In this document: in pieces, positions 8,527-19,511 of the stretch
Position numbering within the stretch: the stretch's first letter is position 1
Layout of the letters: each line of letters begins with the position of its first letter
Source of the DNA: Bremia lactucae
Taxonomy: Eukaryota > Oomycota > Peronosporomycetes > Peronosporales > Peronosporaceae
Assembly: GCF_004359215.1 (NCBI RefSeq)
Contig: NC_090610.1
Location: 762,152-784,932 of the forward strand
Length of the DNA stretch: 22,781 nucleotides
Direction of reading: 5' to 3'
Notes under the pieces: generated by a model
The model's database searches: none
Told to the model about the DNA's origin: nothing
The model's input: only the letters and a program-made list of their open reading frames with translations
Translations under genes and position numbers: made by a program

Positions 8527-11500
8527 TTACGCATGCAGCGGGCCTACACGGGCTGCTGTCAGATTTGGGCTATCAAGACCGCAGTAGCTGTCATTGCTTT
8601 CAATTCCACGCGGCGAGCTCGCAAAAGAAGAAGTTGAGAGTTCGTCAGTCGGATGGCGCATGAATGTGGACAACTTATGGGACGTAAGGACCTGAATATG
8701 TGTCTCAAAGCACATATCACACACACGTTGGGCCGTCATATAACCTAAATGAGGAAGTGCGAGCTGACGTGTCGAGTGTTCGAAGCAAAAAGAATTGCCA
8801 CATTGACGGCAGTGATGGCGACGTAAGAGGAAATCAAAAGTGCAGTCACATTCCAAGCACGTCGGCGCCTTGGTAAATCGTGGAACGACAACTTCAGGGT
8901 GAGCCACAGCTGAAGAAATGATGCACGAGGAAGCATTTGACGATGAACGCGCGCGGTAAATGCCAGCAGACGCTGACCGCCTTGGCACTGAGTAGCAGTC
9001 TATACCGTACAGCTCGTCTTCGCCATCGATAGAGCAGTTGTTTCCGCCATCACCGTAGGTTTGAAAATTTAAGTTGGCTGGCATACGACTACTACTGGCA
9101 TGTGTCATACTATGGGGAGCCGCAAAATTCCAGCGCGATGACTTTTGTCCATTACATGAAGTAATTGGCGCAGGCGTCGGAAGGTGGTAACTCGCAGTGC
9201 GTGACCTGCGCCGATGGTTACTGCACGAGGCTGGATTTGCTTCGCTAACAATAGTATCTACCTTTAGCTCGAATTCTGGTTGCTGTAGCTGCAATTGCAT
9301 CATTTTGCGCTTTATCTGAGAAGCAACGAGCTTCTGTAGCGCAGCTTCTTGCTGCTGCTGGCGTTCTGGTGATGGATCGTCAGCAGCAGCCTCTCGAATT
9401 TCTTCACGCAATTGACTCGCCTCTTCTTGTGCCATGACCTCCTGATGACGCCACAAATCCAAGCTGAACCGTCGACCACGAGGCCGTAGTGGTTGAGGTG
9501 AAATAGGCGGCGCGGCGACTTCAAATTCTGCATCTTCGTTTGCCGGTGTAAGTGTAGGTGGCAAGCTATAACGGCGGCGTTGCGGCAATTTGGGCGTCCG
9601 CTGCGTCGGCTTTTCGCAGCTGTACGATTGATCCATCACAAATCCAAAGTCACGACCGTTTGCTGCATTGGGATTTCCGCCACTGTCCAATATTACAAGG
9701 TCATCCGACAGCTTGATTTCCAATTTATTTTCAGACAGTTGGTTTTTGCAACTGGCTCTCGCGGGGAAATTTTGTAACGTCAACAGATTGACATTTTGCG
9801 GTGACGGATGCACAGCTTCTTTAGAAATGCCACCAATCGTAGGAACTAGTGCTGCCGAAAGACCTTCATTACTTACACTGTGAACGAAGGCCTGCAATTG
9901 TCGACGCAGTTCAGCCAGCTCGTCCTTTAACAAAGCATTGTCAATCTTAAGCTTTGCCACGTTCCGACTTTCTTTCCGCAGCACTTTTAATATCTTTCTA
10001 GCCCTACGACCCCGAAATGCACATTGAAGAGCCAAAGTTGCGCCGCATAAATTACGATATGACCGTTGCGCAAACGATCGACGCCAAGCGGCGGCTATAC
10101 GGGTGACCGCAAGAGTCTCTCGAATCGCCTGTACAAAGCGAATTGCCAGGCGACACCGAAAGCGGCACTGCACTGCCCGGACACCAGCACGAGCACGTAG
10201 GAATTTGCTTCGAGCACAAAGCTGGCGCATTCTCGCCTGCAGCACTCGAGCTTGCTGCATAGTACGAATCCAACACACGTGTCGGTAGGCACGACGTCCG
10301 CGTACAAAAGCTTGCATGCTAATTGTGACTCGGCGAAATTGTCTATAATCACGACGGGCCATAAATCCTCTAACGTGTCGTTGAATGGATAGGCTGGCCT
10401 CTTGGCGTACCGCCGCGCGCAATTTTTCTATTCTCTCGAACGGCTTGCGGCGGAAAAAGACACGAGTCTTGCCAATACTGACGCCACAACTAATTTGACG
10501 ATTCAGCACGCCATCCCTAGGCACACTTTCCAATTCTTCATCCGACTTGCTGCCGGCAAGAAGAACGCGGGTGAGCTGGAGCAGACACAAGTCTAGCTCA
10601 GTTCCTTTTTTTTGCATTTCATTAAAATTTTCGTCTTTTAATCTCGAGAGCGACAATAATACGCGACGATAGCGCTCCAGAAACTGCTTGTGAAAAAGAC
10701 GCACTGGAAATCCTGCACGGGCTACCCTCACCGCTTCAAGCACTCCACCACTGCGAAGCTGCTCTACCACTCGAGTGCTTTGAAACACCAAACTCTTGTG
10801 GGAATCGTTCGGCTTGATGCAGCGGACATAACGAGGTATCGTGGCGCGAACAGCAGTCATCAGCTCATTCAATTGGATCTTGAATTGCGTGCCAACGCTT
10901 ACGGCTGCAATGGTCGACTTGGCCCTTCGGCGATTTCGACTATTTCCGTCAAGATCGCTGTCTCCGTTTGCACCAACTGCATTGGCTGATCCAGCAGCTA
11001 ACGCTCGAACGAGTGGATTGGATGATCTAGCCAATAATTGTGCTGCACTCTCACACAAGGAATCTTTGTTTTTCGCAAGAAAGCCTTCAACAGTGTACGT
11101 TACAGAGCCAGCGTAATGAGCAACGATGAATTGCGTTGTGCGCTGAATCACTGGAGCCGAGCAGAAATGCGGGTGTGGCTTCTTCTTTTCAAATTCCAAA
11201 TAGTACTTGGCTACAAGCGCACGGTCAGTGCCTTGAGGGAAGACACATTCTTGGTCCGTCAATGAGAAAATACCAATCGGACGATGCTCAAATAATTCTA
11301 AACACGCTCGGTTGTTCGGGAAGTCGACAAAGCTCCATTGGATTCCTTCCTCCCGATACAATCGCTGTTCTTCCTCAAAAATGTACTGATTAAATTGATG
11401 TTGTAAAGCCTCATTCGCGTAATTTATGCAAAGCTGCTCAAAGGAGTTTTCTGCCATGTCCTCAAAGCCAAAGATATCAAGCAACCCAATAAAACTATTG

Positions 11501-13023
11501 GAATCATTCTCGTCGTCTTCAACCGTACGCTCAGCATCCCAAGACCCAGTTGCTTGTCGCTGGATTTTTGCATTCACGCGGGCGACAAGCCATTCAAACA
11601 ATCGCCTATAACACTCCATGGTCAATGCGTTACGAGTGTTCCGCGCTTGAGCAACATCCACTCCCACAACTAAAGTCTCATTTGAAGCATATAGCCAGCG
11701 TTTCGTAATCGCATGATCGAGCGCTTCTGTGGGCACTCCTAGCAGCTCAGCCGTCTTGGTAAAATGGTCACACGCACCACTGATGGATGACTTGACGCGA
11801 GCTACGTCAACAAAAACATTATTTTCGCGCTTGTATGGGACTTGTTCAAACTCGACGTTGCCCAAATGAAGCACAGCTGCTACAATTTTAAGCACGCCAC
11901 AAATCTCTTGATCACTCATTCCAAGCTGCTGCATTGCTCTCATTGTCGAACGGAATTGTACAGCATCTTTAACACCATCTCGTCGCTTACAGCATGAACT
12001 TTGGTTAAGCAGACGAAAGCCTTCTGACCCACCATTAAGTGCGAGGTCATTTCTCTGCTCCTTTGTCACACATTGCTCGTCTGCACTAAGAAGTTCGTAG
12101 AAAATGTGAAAATTACGTTCATGAGGAGCTTGCTTAATGACTCGAATCTTTTCAAGCAAATACGTTCGAATTCGAGCTCCTGCAAGTCGCTGGCGTTGAT
12201 CACGAAAGCGCAATTCAATAAATTTGCCAAATCGCGAGCTATTATCATTTCGCACAGTCCGGGCGTTGCCAAAAGCTTCTAAAATCGGGTTGGACTGAAG
12301 CACTTGCTCTTCGATCGTTGTACGAGATGGCAGTTCAAGTGCTGGATTGACTTCAAGTGGATTTGATGAAGCTGTTGAAGTGTGGCTGGTGCCACACGTG
12401 ACAGCAAAGTACGTCATCATGATCTTTGTGGCTTCCGTTTTGCCGGCGCCGCTTTCGCCACTGATGAGTATTGACTGGCTGCGGCCGTTCTGTACAATGT
12501 CCATGTAAGCGGCACGAGCCACTGCGAACAGATGCGGCTCTCTCAAATCCGAGGCCGCAACTAGGTCACTGTATCCTGCTTTATGGTCGTGAGCGTAACT
12601 TTGCAACACCTCGTCCGCGTAGAGATGTGGAAGATCCTGAAACGGATTTATCGAGACCAAAATGTCGCCAAGCTGCGTGTAAATGGCGTTACGCTCGTAC
12701 CGAAGCCGTAAGGCATTTAGAATTGAGGCCTCGTGCAAGTGTGGAAGTGCCACTAAATCGCGCTGATCTTGCTCGCAAGGCCTATTCCGCGGCAAAATGT
12801 TAATGCATTCACCCGAGGCTGCAAACACGAGATCTACATTCCGACTGATGATGTCATCATTGTCGTCGCAGGTTCGCTTAAAGTGGGATCCCGTCGATTT
12901 GACTTTACGCGGGCTTTCAATTTCAAGTGTCAAGGTAGTATGTTGCGTATCGAGTATACGCGCTGCAAGCCATACGCTCTCGTCCGTTGGGTCCGAGACC
13001 CATACGTGCGCGCCCACGTCCAT
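8527..13023 (-). CDS. Unconventional myosin with IQ motifs and C-terminal FYVE domain
   Basis: A single 1498-residue open frame, ATG at 13021-13023, TAA at 8527-8529, no intron. The motor domain covers about residues 85-860: P-loop GESGAGKT (189-196), switch I NDNSSRFGK (259-267), switch II DIFGFE (516-521), and a converter around 750-860 (RVVEQLRSGGVLEAVR). The TEDS-rule position, 16 residues before NALTM (465), is Glu449, so phosphorylation should not be needed for activity. About six IQ or IQ-like motifs follow (876-1012), then a short coiled coil (about 1020-1048), a long polar tail with RRRYSLP, RRFSLD and RRRSRTAS basic-Ser sites, and a Q/E-rich helix (about 1195-1255). The FYVE finger at about 1382-1447 has CLEC, RRHHCRQCG, FCFEHS and RVCDMC. 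FYVE domains bind PI3P on endosomes, so this motor probably moves endosomal cargo on actin. FYVE-tailed myosins are known from oomycetes; I do not assign a class number. Confidence 0.95.
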   Translation of the reverse strand: MDVGAHVWVSDPTDESVWLAARILDTQHTTLTLEIESPRKVKSTGSHFKRTCDDNDDIISRNVDLVFAASGECINILPRNRPCEQDQRDLVALPHLHEASILNALRLRYERNAIYTQLGDILVSINPFQDLPHLYADEVLQSYAHDHKAGYSDLVAASDLREPHLFAVARAAYMDIVQNGRSQSILISGESGAGKTEATKIMMTYFAVTCGTSHTSTASSNPLEVNPALELPSRTTIEEQVLQSNPILEAFGNARTVRNDNSSRFGKFIELRFRDQRQRLAGARIRTYLLEKIRVIKQAPHERNFHIFYELLSADEQCVTKEQRNDLALNGGSEGFRLLNQSSCCKRRDGVKDAVQFRSTMRAMQQLGMSDQEICGVLKIVAAVLHLGNVEFEQVPYKRENNVFVDVARVKSSISGACDHFTKTAELLGVPTEALDHAITKRWLYASNETLVVGVDVAQARNTRNALTMECYRRLFEWLVARVNAKIQRQATGSWDAERTVEDDENDSNSFIGLLDIFGFEDMAENSFEQLCINYANEALQHQFNQYIFEEEQRLYREEGIQWSFVDFPNNRACLELFEHRPIGIFSLTDQECVFPQGTDRALVAKYYLEFEKKKPHPHFCSAPVIQRTTQFIVAHYAGSVTYTVEGFLAKNKDSLCESAAQLLARSSNPLVRALAAGSANAVGANGDSDLDGNSRNRRRAKSTIAAVSVGTQFKIQLNELMTAVRATIPRYVRCIKPNDSHKSLVFQSTRVVEQLRSGGVLEAVRVARAGFPVRLFHKQFLERYRRVLLSLSRLKDENFNEMQKKGTELDLCLLQLTRVLLAGSKSDEELESVPRDGVLNRQISCGVSIGKTRVFFRRKPFERIEKLRAAVRQEASLSIQRHVRGFMARRDYRQFRRVTISMQAFVRGRRAYRHVCWIRTMQQARVLQARMRQLCARSKFLRARAGVRAVQCRFRCRLAIRFVQAIRETLAVTRIAAAWRRSFAQRSYRNLCGATLALQCAFRGRRARKILKVLRKESRNVAKLKIDNALLKDELAELRRQLQAFVHSVSNEGLSAALVPTIGGISKEAVHPSPQNVNLLTLQNFPARASCKNQLSENKLEIKLSDDLVILDSGGNPNAANGRDFGFVMDQSYSCEKPTQRTPKLPQRRRYSLPPTLTPANEDAEFEVAAPPISPQPLRPRGRRFSLDLWRHQEVMAQEEASQLREEIREAAADDPSPERQQQQEAALQKLVASQIKRKMMQLQLQQPEFELKVDTIVSEANPASCSNHRRRSRTASYHLPTPAPITSCNGQKSSRWNFAAPHSMTHASSSRMPANLNFQTYGDGGNNCSIDGEDELYGIDCYSVPRRSASAGIYRARSSSNASSCIISSAVAHPEVVVPRFTKAPTCLECDCTFDFLLRRHHCRQCGNSFCFEHSTRQLALPHLGYMTAQRVCDMCFETHIQVLTSHKLSTFMRHPTDELSTSSFASSPRGIESNDSYCGLDSPNLTAARVGPLHA

Positions 13024-13719
13024 AACCGCCTATAATTAAATTTGACTTTACTGACGGAGCTATCTACCTATAGATGAGTTAACTTGTTGTTGCCACCCTC
13101 AAGATCGGCTTGAGTCTTGTTAGGAAGAAGCCACTGTGATGATAAACGGTTCCTTACTCTTGTTACCAGAATCAAGTTGCCGTTGGTTCGGAAGAGGATG
13201 TGCGAATATCAGGCTTCGCCAATGGAAATTACAAGACACCGTTTAGTGGACCAATGAACATGCGCACCATCCGATCCTGAAGGGCCGCTGAAAATTTCTA
13301 ACGCCTTATTTTAGGCCCAATACTTTAGACAAGTCAACAATACAAAAAAGGCGCACTAGTTTGTCCCAGCGCTACTGGCGTTCGCCACTGCAAGTTGCAG
13401 AGCAAGCGTCCGCTTGTGCCTGCAGTGCAAATTGGAGTTAGCACATTGGTTTCGTTCATACTTTACACGCTTTGTAAAAGTTGTAGTTTACTGCTTATGT
13501 GGTGCTGCTGCGTGTTTTCTTTCATTGTGCCTTTTGATGGCGCCAGGCCAAAAAAGTTGCGAAATGTAACGCTCATTCCAAAATTACTATCTTTTGCTTA
13601 TATACTCGGTATAAAAAAATATGCGAAGGTACAGGCTGGGCCATTTTAAAGAGGATGATACCAGTCATTCAGACCCAATTTGATTAGAAGAGATCTTAAG
13701 AAATCCTCGTATGTGATTT
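13024..13719. other. Upstream region of the myosin gene; no gene seen
   Basis: This should hold the minus-strand myosin promoter. A CCAAT motif occurs near 13217 on the plus strand. The open frame at 13395-13649 has a hydrophobic, Cys-rich composition without recognisable motifs and is not called. Confidence 0.4.
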
Positions 13720-13720
13720 A

Positions 13721-14290
13721 TTCCCGCGCAATTATTTTCAATGCTCCTTGAAAGCAGCCGCGCGTGTGTAGATTTGAAAAATACAGAGCTGCGACAAGAG
13801 CTGGATCGTTCTCAGCTGTGTCTTTAACCTGTACGGGATTGGACTTTAAGGAACGAAAATATTTACACTCGCGCTGCTTCCCATGTGCCTTTTTATGCAG
13901 ATCGCAATAGTTGAAGAATGAAGGCGACAGCGCAACGCAATGTATACGAAGCAATCTGTGATATGACGAAATTAAAATCGAAAGTGTATACAGCCTTCTG
14001 TACACCCAGCTTCGAAACGATACATATGATACTCGAATTTAATACCACTTGAAGTTTTGCCCCAGAAGGGACCTTGGCATAGCAGCGAGCCATCATATGG
14101 CCGCGCTTGCAGCATTTAAAACAGACAACGTCTGCACCTAAAGAAACCCTTTCGCTCTTAAATGCTCATGATCGCGATTGTTGCACGACGATTATATATT
14201 TTATGTGGCCGACCATCACACTTTAACTTGCACGCAGGTCTTCCAGGAAAATTACATTCTTCTCGACAGTACAACTTGCTCACTACAAAA
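13721..14290 (-). pseudogene. Broken Cys/His-rich coding remnant with a CCHC knuckle, unidentified
   Basis: Three pieces in different minus-strand frames look protein-like. At about 14167-14270 there is YCREECNFPGRPACKLKCDGRPHK. At about 14060-14130 there is DVVCFKCCKRGHMMARC, a perfect C-x2-C-x4-H-x4-C zinc knuckle. At about 13725-13905 there is FNYCDLHKKAHGKQRECKYF continuing to a TAA through NDPALVAALYFSNLHTRG. I could not find splice sites that join them in phase. Zinc knuckles occur in retrotransposon Gag, MULE-type transposases and RNA-binding proteins, and I cannot choose among these. It may be a dead gene or, less likely, a multi-exon gene with poor splice sites. No function is proposed. 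Confidence 0.4.
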
Positions 14291-14299
14291 CCAGCGTTT

Positions 14300-16221
14300 A
14301 TACATAAGTAGTATTCAAATGTCTGCTAGCTCATAAATGGCCTCAACTTGGGTAAGAGCGCGACTTCAACCGGTAGAGCTGACCCAGTCAGCCATACCTT
14401 AAAACTTGCTTGTGTTAAAAATAACCATATAATGCTTACAGACACGAATGAGAATGTCTATTTCTCTCAATAAAATTTAATGATCGAAGTGTTTCAGTCC
14501 CGCAAAAGCCAAGACATTTAAATTTAATGGGCATACTAATCAGTATTACCTAGTCATGGCTGCGGTCGCATTGGGCAGCGTTTAGCGTCAGCTGATAATT
14601 CTACATGCTTGCGTTGCCACGTTTTCCGTGCGAATGCTAGGACATGGGTCTCCCGGCACCAGATAAGTCTCCTTTCCCATGACCTTAGGGACACATTGCT
14701 GCTGCACGGAATCGGCTGCATATACGCAGCATTAATCTCACAAAATTATTTGGTACAGCTCCAGCGCACTTATACTGATGAACCATTATGTGCTCACCTT
14801 GTTACGGCTTGAAAAGCTGGCAAGAGACTCTCAACTCCATACGGCGTGATGCCGTGCCGTGGGACTGAGTTTTGTGCAAACTGTGAAATGAAGACGATAT
14901 TGTAAATACTTCACCTATGTTCTACCTGCCAGTTATACCAAAAGTGATTTTTTCTGGGTTCTGGTAGTAGACGTAGCCTTCGTTTTAGCCTGTTGCATCC
15001 GACACATCGCCTGCTTTCCAAGTGAAAATGAGTGGTTTGCGACTTAAGCAACATACTTTACACGGGTCCACGCAGCTTTTGAGGCTCCAGATCAGCGCAA
15101 TGCTGACCAGGCGTTGAGGGAGTAGTAGCGACCAAGATCCATCGAATACTGGCAAATTTATGCTTGTTATACACCGTGCAGTTACGAATGCTCATCTCGT
15201 TGTTTTGTGCCGCAGATGCTTCCTGCGTAAGGAGCGCGCGAAGGAGACCGGCTTTACTTCATCAGGTGCGGGCAGGAATGTCATAAAGCGAGGCACTTAG
15301 GAGATGGATCGGGGTATCTGCGCCAATGCATTCAAAGTAGCCACCTTATATATTATGCAGCAATATATAAGGTAGGATTCGTTCCCCAAAATCTAAGTTT
15401 TCGTCTTCGACTGTTTCTTTACCAACTTTCAGGCAAAATTTAAACTGTCCTTTTGCATCATAAGTCTTTCTGGCAAATCAAGCTTTTATAGCTTTGTGTG
15501 CGCGCCTCAGTAAAGCCGAATATGCGCCATTAACGCTACTCGCATAATTTTTAAAGTTGAAATTATCTTTTTTAAGGATGCTCTAATGCATCAATACAGT
15601 CGAGAAAACCAAATACTTCACCTGATGTCAACGAAAATACCTTTATTCGCCTCGACTTATTTCAATCGACCGCAATCATCTCATTTCTACAATGCCGCAG
15701 GTACATCGTATCCGATAAAACTTTTACCTTCTTATCATAACGTATCTTCGTTTTATTGCGTTAGCGTTGCGGTTGAAGATACTTCATCGAACTTTCTTTT
15801 TTTCGCGAAGATGGCCTTCGTTTTAGCCCAATCTCCTTAGTGATCAATAGAATATGCAATCTGTTCGAGTTGAACTTAAGCAATTTATCACTGAGCGACT
15901 ATCCTTACGCGTGATGTTACATTTTACATAGCTGATATGACGTTGCTGTCGTCATGGCTACGATTTTTGTAACCACGTTTTGCTGGAAGTAATCGGTGGT
16001 AGTAGCGTAGACCACAAATATACTTTTGCTTATGAATTGAAGTTCACCTCAAACGTTTTGTGGGTCTTGCTTTTTGCTTGCTGTAATTTGCAATAACGTT
16101 GTCGATTTCAAAATTTAGAGCTCCCTAAAAATTTCTGCTTGGCAACAAGACATGAGGATACCCACCAACATCTTTAAATATTTTTATCTTATAATCACCC
16201 ACTGGACCATGTATGCGTCGA
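14300..16221. other. Long spacer without a recognised gene
   Basis: About 1.9 kb. The open frames at 14609-14812 and 15586-15840 carry no known motif. A plus-strand stretch near 15250-15440 stays open for about 70 codons and includes a CGQECHKARH segment, but its Cys/His spacing does not match a known knuckle. The part near 16200 is the probable 3' flank of the minus-strand FANCB-like gene. One clear inverted repeat lies at 15343-15373. Confidence 0.4.
15343..15373. repeat. 12-bp perfect inverted repeat
   Basis: The left arm ACCTTATATATT (15343-15354) and right arm AATATATAAGGT (15362-15373) are separated by 7 nt. The AT-rich arms would form a hairpin or cruciform. It may be a footprint of a small DNA transposon or simply a chance AT palindrome. 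Confidence 0.9.
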
Positions 16222-19200
16222 TTAATTAACATCGCATTTGTTGCTGCAAGTTTTCGTTCCAAAAGCCTTATAATCAAACCAGATCATGTGAAAATTAACG
16301 CGTTTTTGCAGTGTCTGAAGCAATTGAGTCGCCTGGAGGTCGGTAGTGTATTGCATTGTGCGAAAATTTGACATGTAAGTATTCTGCGTTCGGGTCTGGC
16401 TCCCATGACTTATGAATTCGATTGAGGTTTGCTGTTTGTCGGCGAAAAATTCTTGGCGCATTGAGCGTAGCAGAAGCTGCAGAGCACGTAAATGGGAGAA
16501 TTCAAGCGGATAACGCATCACGTACACGTCTGATGGCATCGTTGCCACCGTCTTGCTAATTTCATACATCATAAGTTCACTCCATGCCACTGTCAAATCC
16601 ATAAGCAGAAATTTTTGTCGTATAATACAATTTTTGAACGTATTCATTCCAGACTGTGCATACCAGGATATCAAATTCGAGCCAGACGAGAGAAAAAGCA
16701 ATGGTACTTGTTATCACAACAACATTCAACAATTAAATAACGTCAGAAAATAACAGCTTACGACGAAGCTAAAGTCGACATACCTTTCAAGATACTTTCA
16801 TGACACCATGTACTATCACCACATGACTCTCGAGCAGCAGACAAAACGTCGTTGGGGTAAATTTTTACGGATGATACTGCATAGGCCGACGATCCTGGTT
16901 GCCAGTCGACATAATATCGAACATCTTGCGTCGAACCCCAATACAGCCATAAAATAATATCTAATGGCTTTTGGTTGCGAAGGAAAGACATCTTTGGGAC
17001 AAAGTGAAGGTCCAAACTAAATCGAGCATCTTTCGCTAAATGATCTGCCGTATCTGTGTTGAATACAAATTCAGACACAACTGATGACGAGCAAGTCCAG
17101 CCCTGTGCTGCTGAACCCTCAGGTGCAGTCAGCACAACAAACGCGTCATTGAAACTTGAGCCAGACTGATTTCGTAACACGACTTCTACGTGAAGGAGGG
17201 ATGACGACGGAGCGTAACTGAGCACACGAAACTGCTGCAGCATTATTTGTGCACTAAGTCCTTTAGACAATATATTCGAATCCTGATTCATTGCTGCACT
17301 TCTAGCAGTGTTTGAAGTTTTGACGATTGTTTTCATATCTAAAAATCCTTGAAGTCGTGACGAGGGGATGTCTCTTGTTTGATTTGAAAGGTATGACAAT
17401 GACGTAAATTGACTTTTCCTGTGCTTTGCGTCTAATTGATGTAATTGCCATTGATGAACAGTTAGTTGACAAAGCTGCCGTGCAAGATAACGTTTATCTC
17501 CCATGACCATATGTAGCCGTTTTAAGTTATGGACTTCATGACTTAAACGTGCTGATAGAGTTCCAACTAGCTTGCCGAGCTGCGACTTTGATGCCAAAGC
17601 ATTTTCTATGTAATGTATCTCTTCGTCAGGATAGTCCATTCGTGACGAAGCCTTCTGGGTGCGTTCAATGTAGTGAAAAGGTTTGGGTCCCACTTCTTTA
17701 ACAACACTGTTTATCAAATTCCCATTCTTTTCATTGCGAGACCGTTTGAGATAATGAATAGCACGCTTGGATTTTTCTTCGGTATGTAGCCGCAATCGAT
17801 GGCAAGTAAGCTTCGTCTTGGCTGCGGATGTTTTCTGCGTAATTAATACGCTGCGTTTTATCAGTTGCCCGTAATCTACATATGTGTCAATGCTCAGTTT
17901 GTTGTTCACAACGGCATTATCGTCCGTGTGAACGAGGCCAGGTATGCTATTCAATAGAAGCACCTGGCGCGAATCACTGAAACTATAATTTGTAAAATAA
18001 CCGGCATAGCCATGGCCTACGTTGTTAAAAGCTATTAAGAAACACAAGAGAAATCAATTTTCGAATTTGACATCTGCAGAGGAGTCAAAGAGTCTTACAG
18101 AGGAGCAAATTCATCGAATCATTTTGGACGTTGCTGCAAAATTCAAGCACGAAGAAAGAGCGTTTGACATCGTCACAGCGCACACAAAAGACATAATTTT
18201 GATTTTCACAATTTTCATCCAGCAACCATCTACATGCAGCCCACAGTGAATACTCAATCAAAAACTTTATTTCTGCCAAATATTACTTACATATCGGCTG
18301 GTCGAGCAGGTAAAACGTAGGATACAAGCACCCTACCATTGGCGTGGACCAAAACCGTATTATTGGTTGTTCCAGCAACAACTAAAGCGGAGACCATAAG
18401 TTTTCTTGAACAAAGGCGAGTAGTTGTTCTAACATTCCAATTAATGAGATCATTACATGCTGAAAATTGGCATTTCTTTAGGTTTGATATAAAGCAACAG
18501 CATGTGACTCGATCGATATCAATGCCCTCAGTTGTAAGGTAATCACATCGCAGAGTGTCTTTGGGACCAGAATCAAGCTCCAAAATGCTCCAAATGTGAC
18601 TATGACTAATAAGAGCAAAAATATAAGTTACTCGTATTTGAATGACAGACAAAATTAATTACCCATCAGCTGTAAGTAAACAGGAAATCTGTCGTGCATG
18701 AATCAGCAAATGGGGATTTGAGCAATAAACTTTAGATACATACACACAGGCGACCAACTCAAAAAGAGCTGACGTCATGTTTTTCATACCATATATAATA
18801 TCCACTCGCTCAATAAATAGGTAAAAACCATAGTGACTACTATTTGGTAAACTCCTTTGCAGCTTTAAAACTGCTGCAATCTGCAGAAAACGTTGGAAAA
18901 GAATCAAGTAGGGGCCGTCTGTTAGAAAATATTGCAGTGAGTTTGCATCTATTCCAGAAAATGCTCCCGATCCATCACCACGTGTTCCATCTTGTATTGA
19001 AATTTCCACCGTATTGAGTAAATGCAAACCAATCTCGCCGTCAGCACCATTTTCATGCATTATGCAAAAGATTAGACGATCACGAGGATTACATGATTTG
19101 TCAACTAGCGTTGTATCCGTGTTCTTGCCTTCTGAAGGTCTTTGACTTTTGCAAAAAACTGGCGAAGGGTCCGCTAAAAATTCCTTAGCGCCCTCACCGG

Positions 19201-19511
19201 AAGCCCGAATAACAAGCACTGGATAGCGACTGCGACATATCGATAACATAATCAATGATAATTACTCAAATGGGTCAAACAATCTATAACACAAGTCAGT
19301 GACTGTACATAGCAAGCTGAGTATCAACCACTTCTTTGGTGGCGACAAGACGGGCGTCAGGTGGCAACACTGTGGCTTTATCGAATTTAACGCTGCAGCG
19401 CCGCAGTGTTGATTTTTTGTCAGCGCAAACCAAAATACGCTGGACCTCCAGTTCTCCAAACTCGCAGCGCACGAGGAAAAGTGCATCACCCCATACCAAC
19501 AGTTTTGCCAT
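16222..19511 (-). CDS. FANCB-like protein (Fanconi anaemia core complex), six exons
   Basis: I rebuilt six exons in phase: 19511-19309, 19229-18663, 18605-18291, 18229-18099, 18031-16784 and 16706-16222 (2949 nt, 982 residues). The introns are 79, 57, 61, 67 and 77 nt, all GT-AG, most with a TAAC/TGAC/TGAT-like branch site. The N-terminal half looks like a beta-propeller (KLLVWGDALFLVRCEFGELEVQ, YPVLVIRASGEG). Across two splice joins it gives VLVHANGRVLVSYVLP then WLLDENCENQNYVFCV, then NLLLSFNNVGHGYAGY and SRQVLLLNS. This series of blocks follows human FANCB in order and spacing (NG, LP, LMDS, FFVVSF, VLIDDFIGSG, QVLLLF). Exon 5 then has a helical stretch and an Ig-like segment (LLHVEVVLRNQSGSSFND); exon 6 is helical. 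FANCB joins FANCL and FAAP100 in the catalytic module that ubiquitinates FANCD2-FANCI at DNA crosslinks. Other propeller proteins (e.g. BBS subunits) are less likely. The open frame extends a little 5' of the chosen ATG at 19509-19511. Confidence 0.6.
16707..16783 (-). other. Last intron of FANCB-like gene
   Basis: GTATGT donor, CTGAC branch site and AACAAG acceptor, 77 nt, phase 1. Splicing turns ...HESILK into ...VPLLFLSSGSNLISW and skips the TAG that would end exon 5 early. Confidence 0.75.
18032..18098 (-). other. Intron 4 of FANCB-like gene
   Basis: GTAAGA donor and T-rich TTTCTTAATAG acceptor, 67 nt, phase 1. The join reads NLLL-S-FNNVGHGYAGY, restoring a propeller-like Asp/Asn-x-x-Gly-x-Gly-x segment. 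Confidence 0.85.
18230..18290 (-). other. Intron 3 of FANCB-like gene
   Basis: Consensus GTAAGT donor and TGTAG acceptor, 61 nt, phase 2. The join reads LPARPAD-I-WLLDENCENQNYVFCV. Confidence 0.85.
18606..18662 (-). other. Intron 2 of FANCB-like gene
   Basis: GTAATT donor, GTAAC branch-like site and CTTATTAG acceptor, 57 nt, phase 2. The join reads CLLTADG-HSHIWSILELD. Confidence 0.82.
19230..19308 (-). other. Intron 1 of FANCB-like gene
   Basis: GTACAG donor and TCGCAG acceptor, 79 nt, phase 2. The join reads DTQLA-I-RYPVLVIRASG and passes the stop codons in both flanking frames. The donor is weak, so this is the least certain of the five introns. Confidence 0.65.

Noticed and set aside
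13395..13649. Plus-strand hydrophobic open frame as a membrane protein gene
   Set aside because: Short, no motifs, no splice partners; composition looks like random non-coding DNA.
15250..15440. Open stretch with CGQECHKARH as a zinc finger
   Set aside because: The spacing (C-x3-C-x4-H) fits no standard knuckle, there is no start codon, and nothing recognisable follows.
19262..19489. Minus-strand open frame overlapping exon 1 of the FANCB-like gene
   Set aside because: It lies in another frame over exon 1 and intron 1, and lacks motifs; the spliced model explains the region better.
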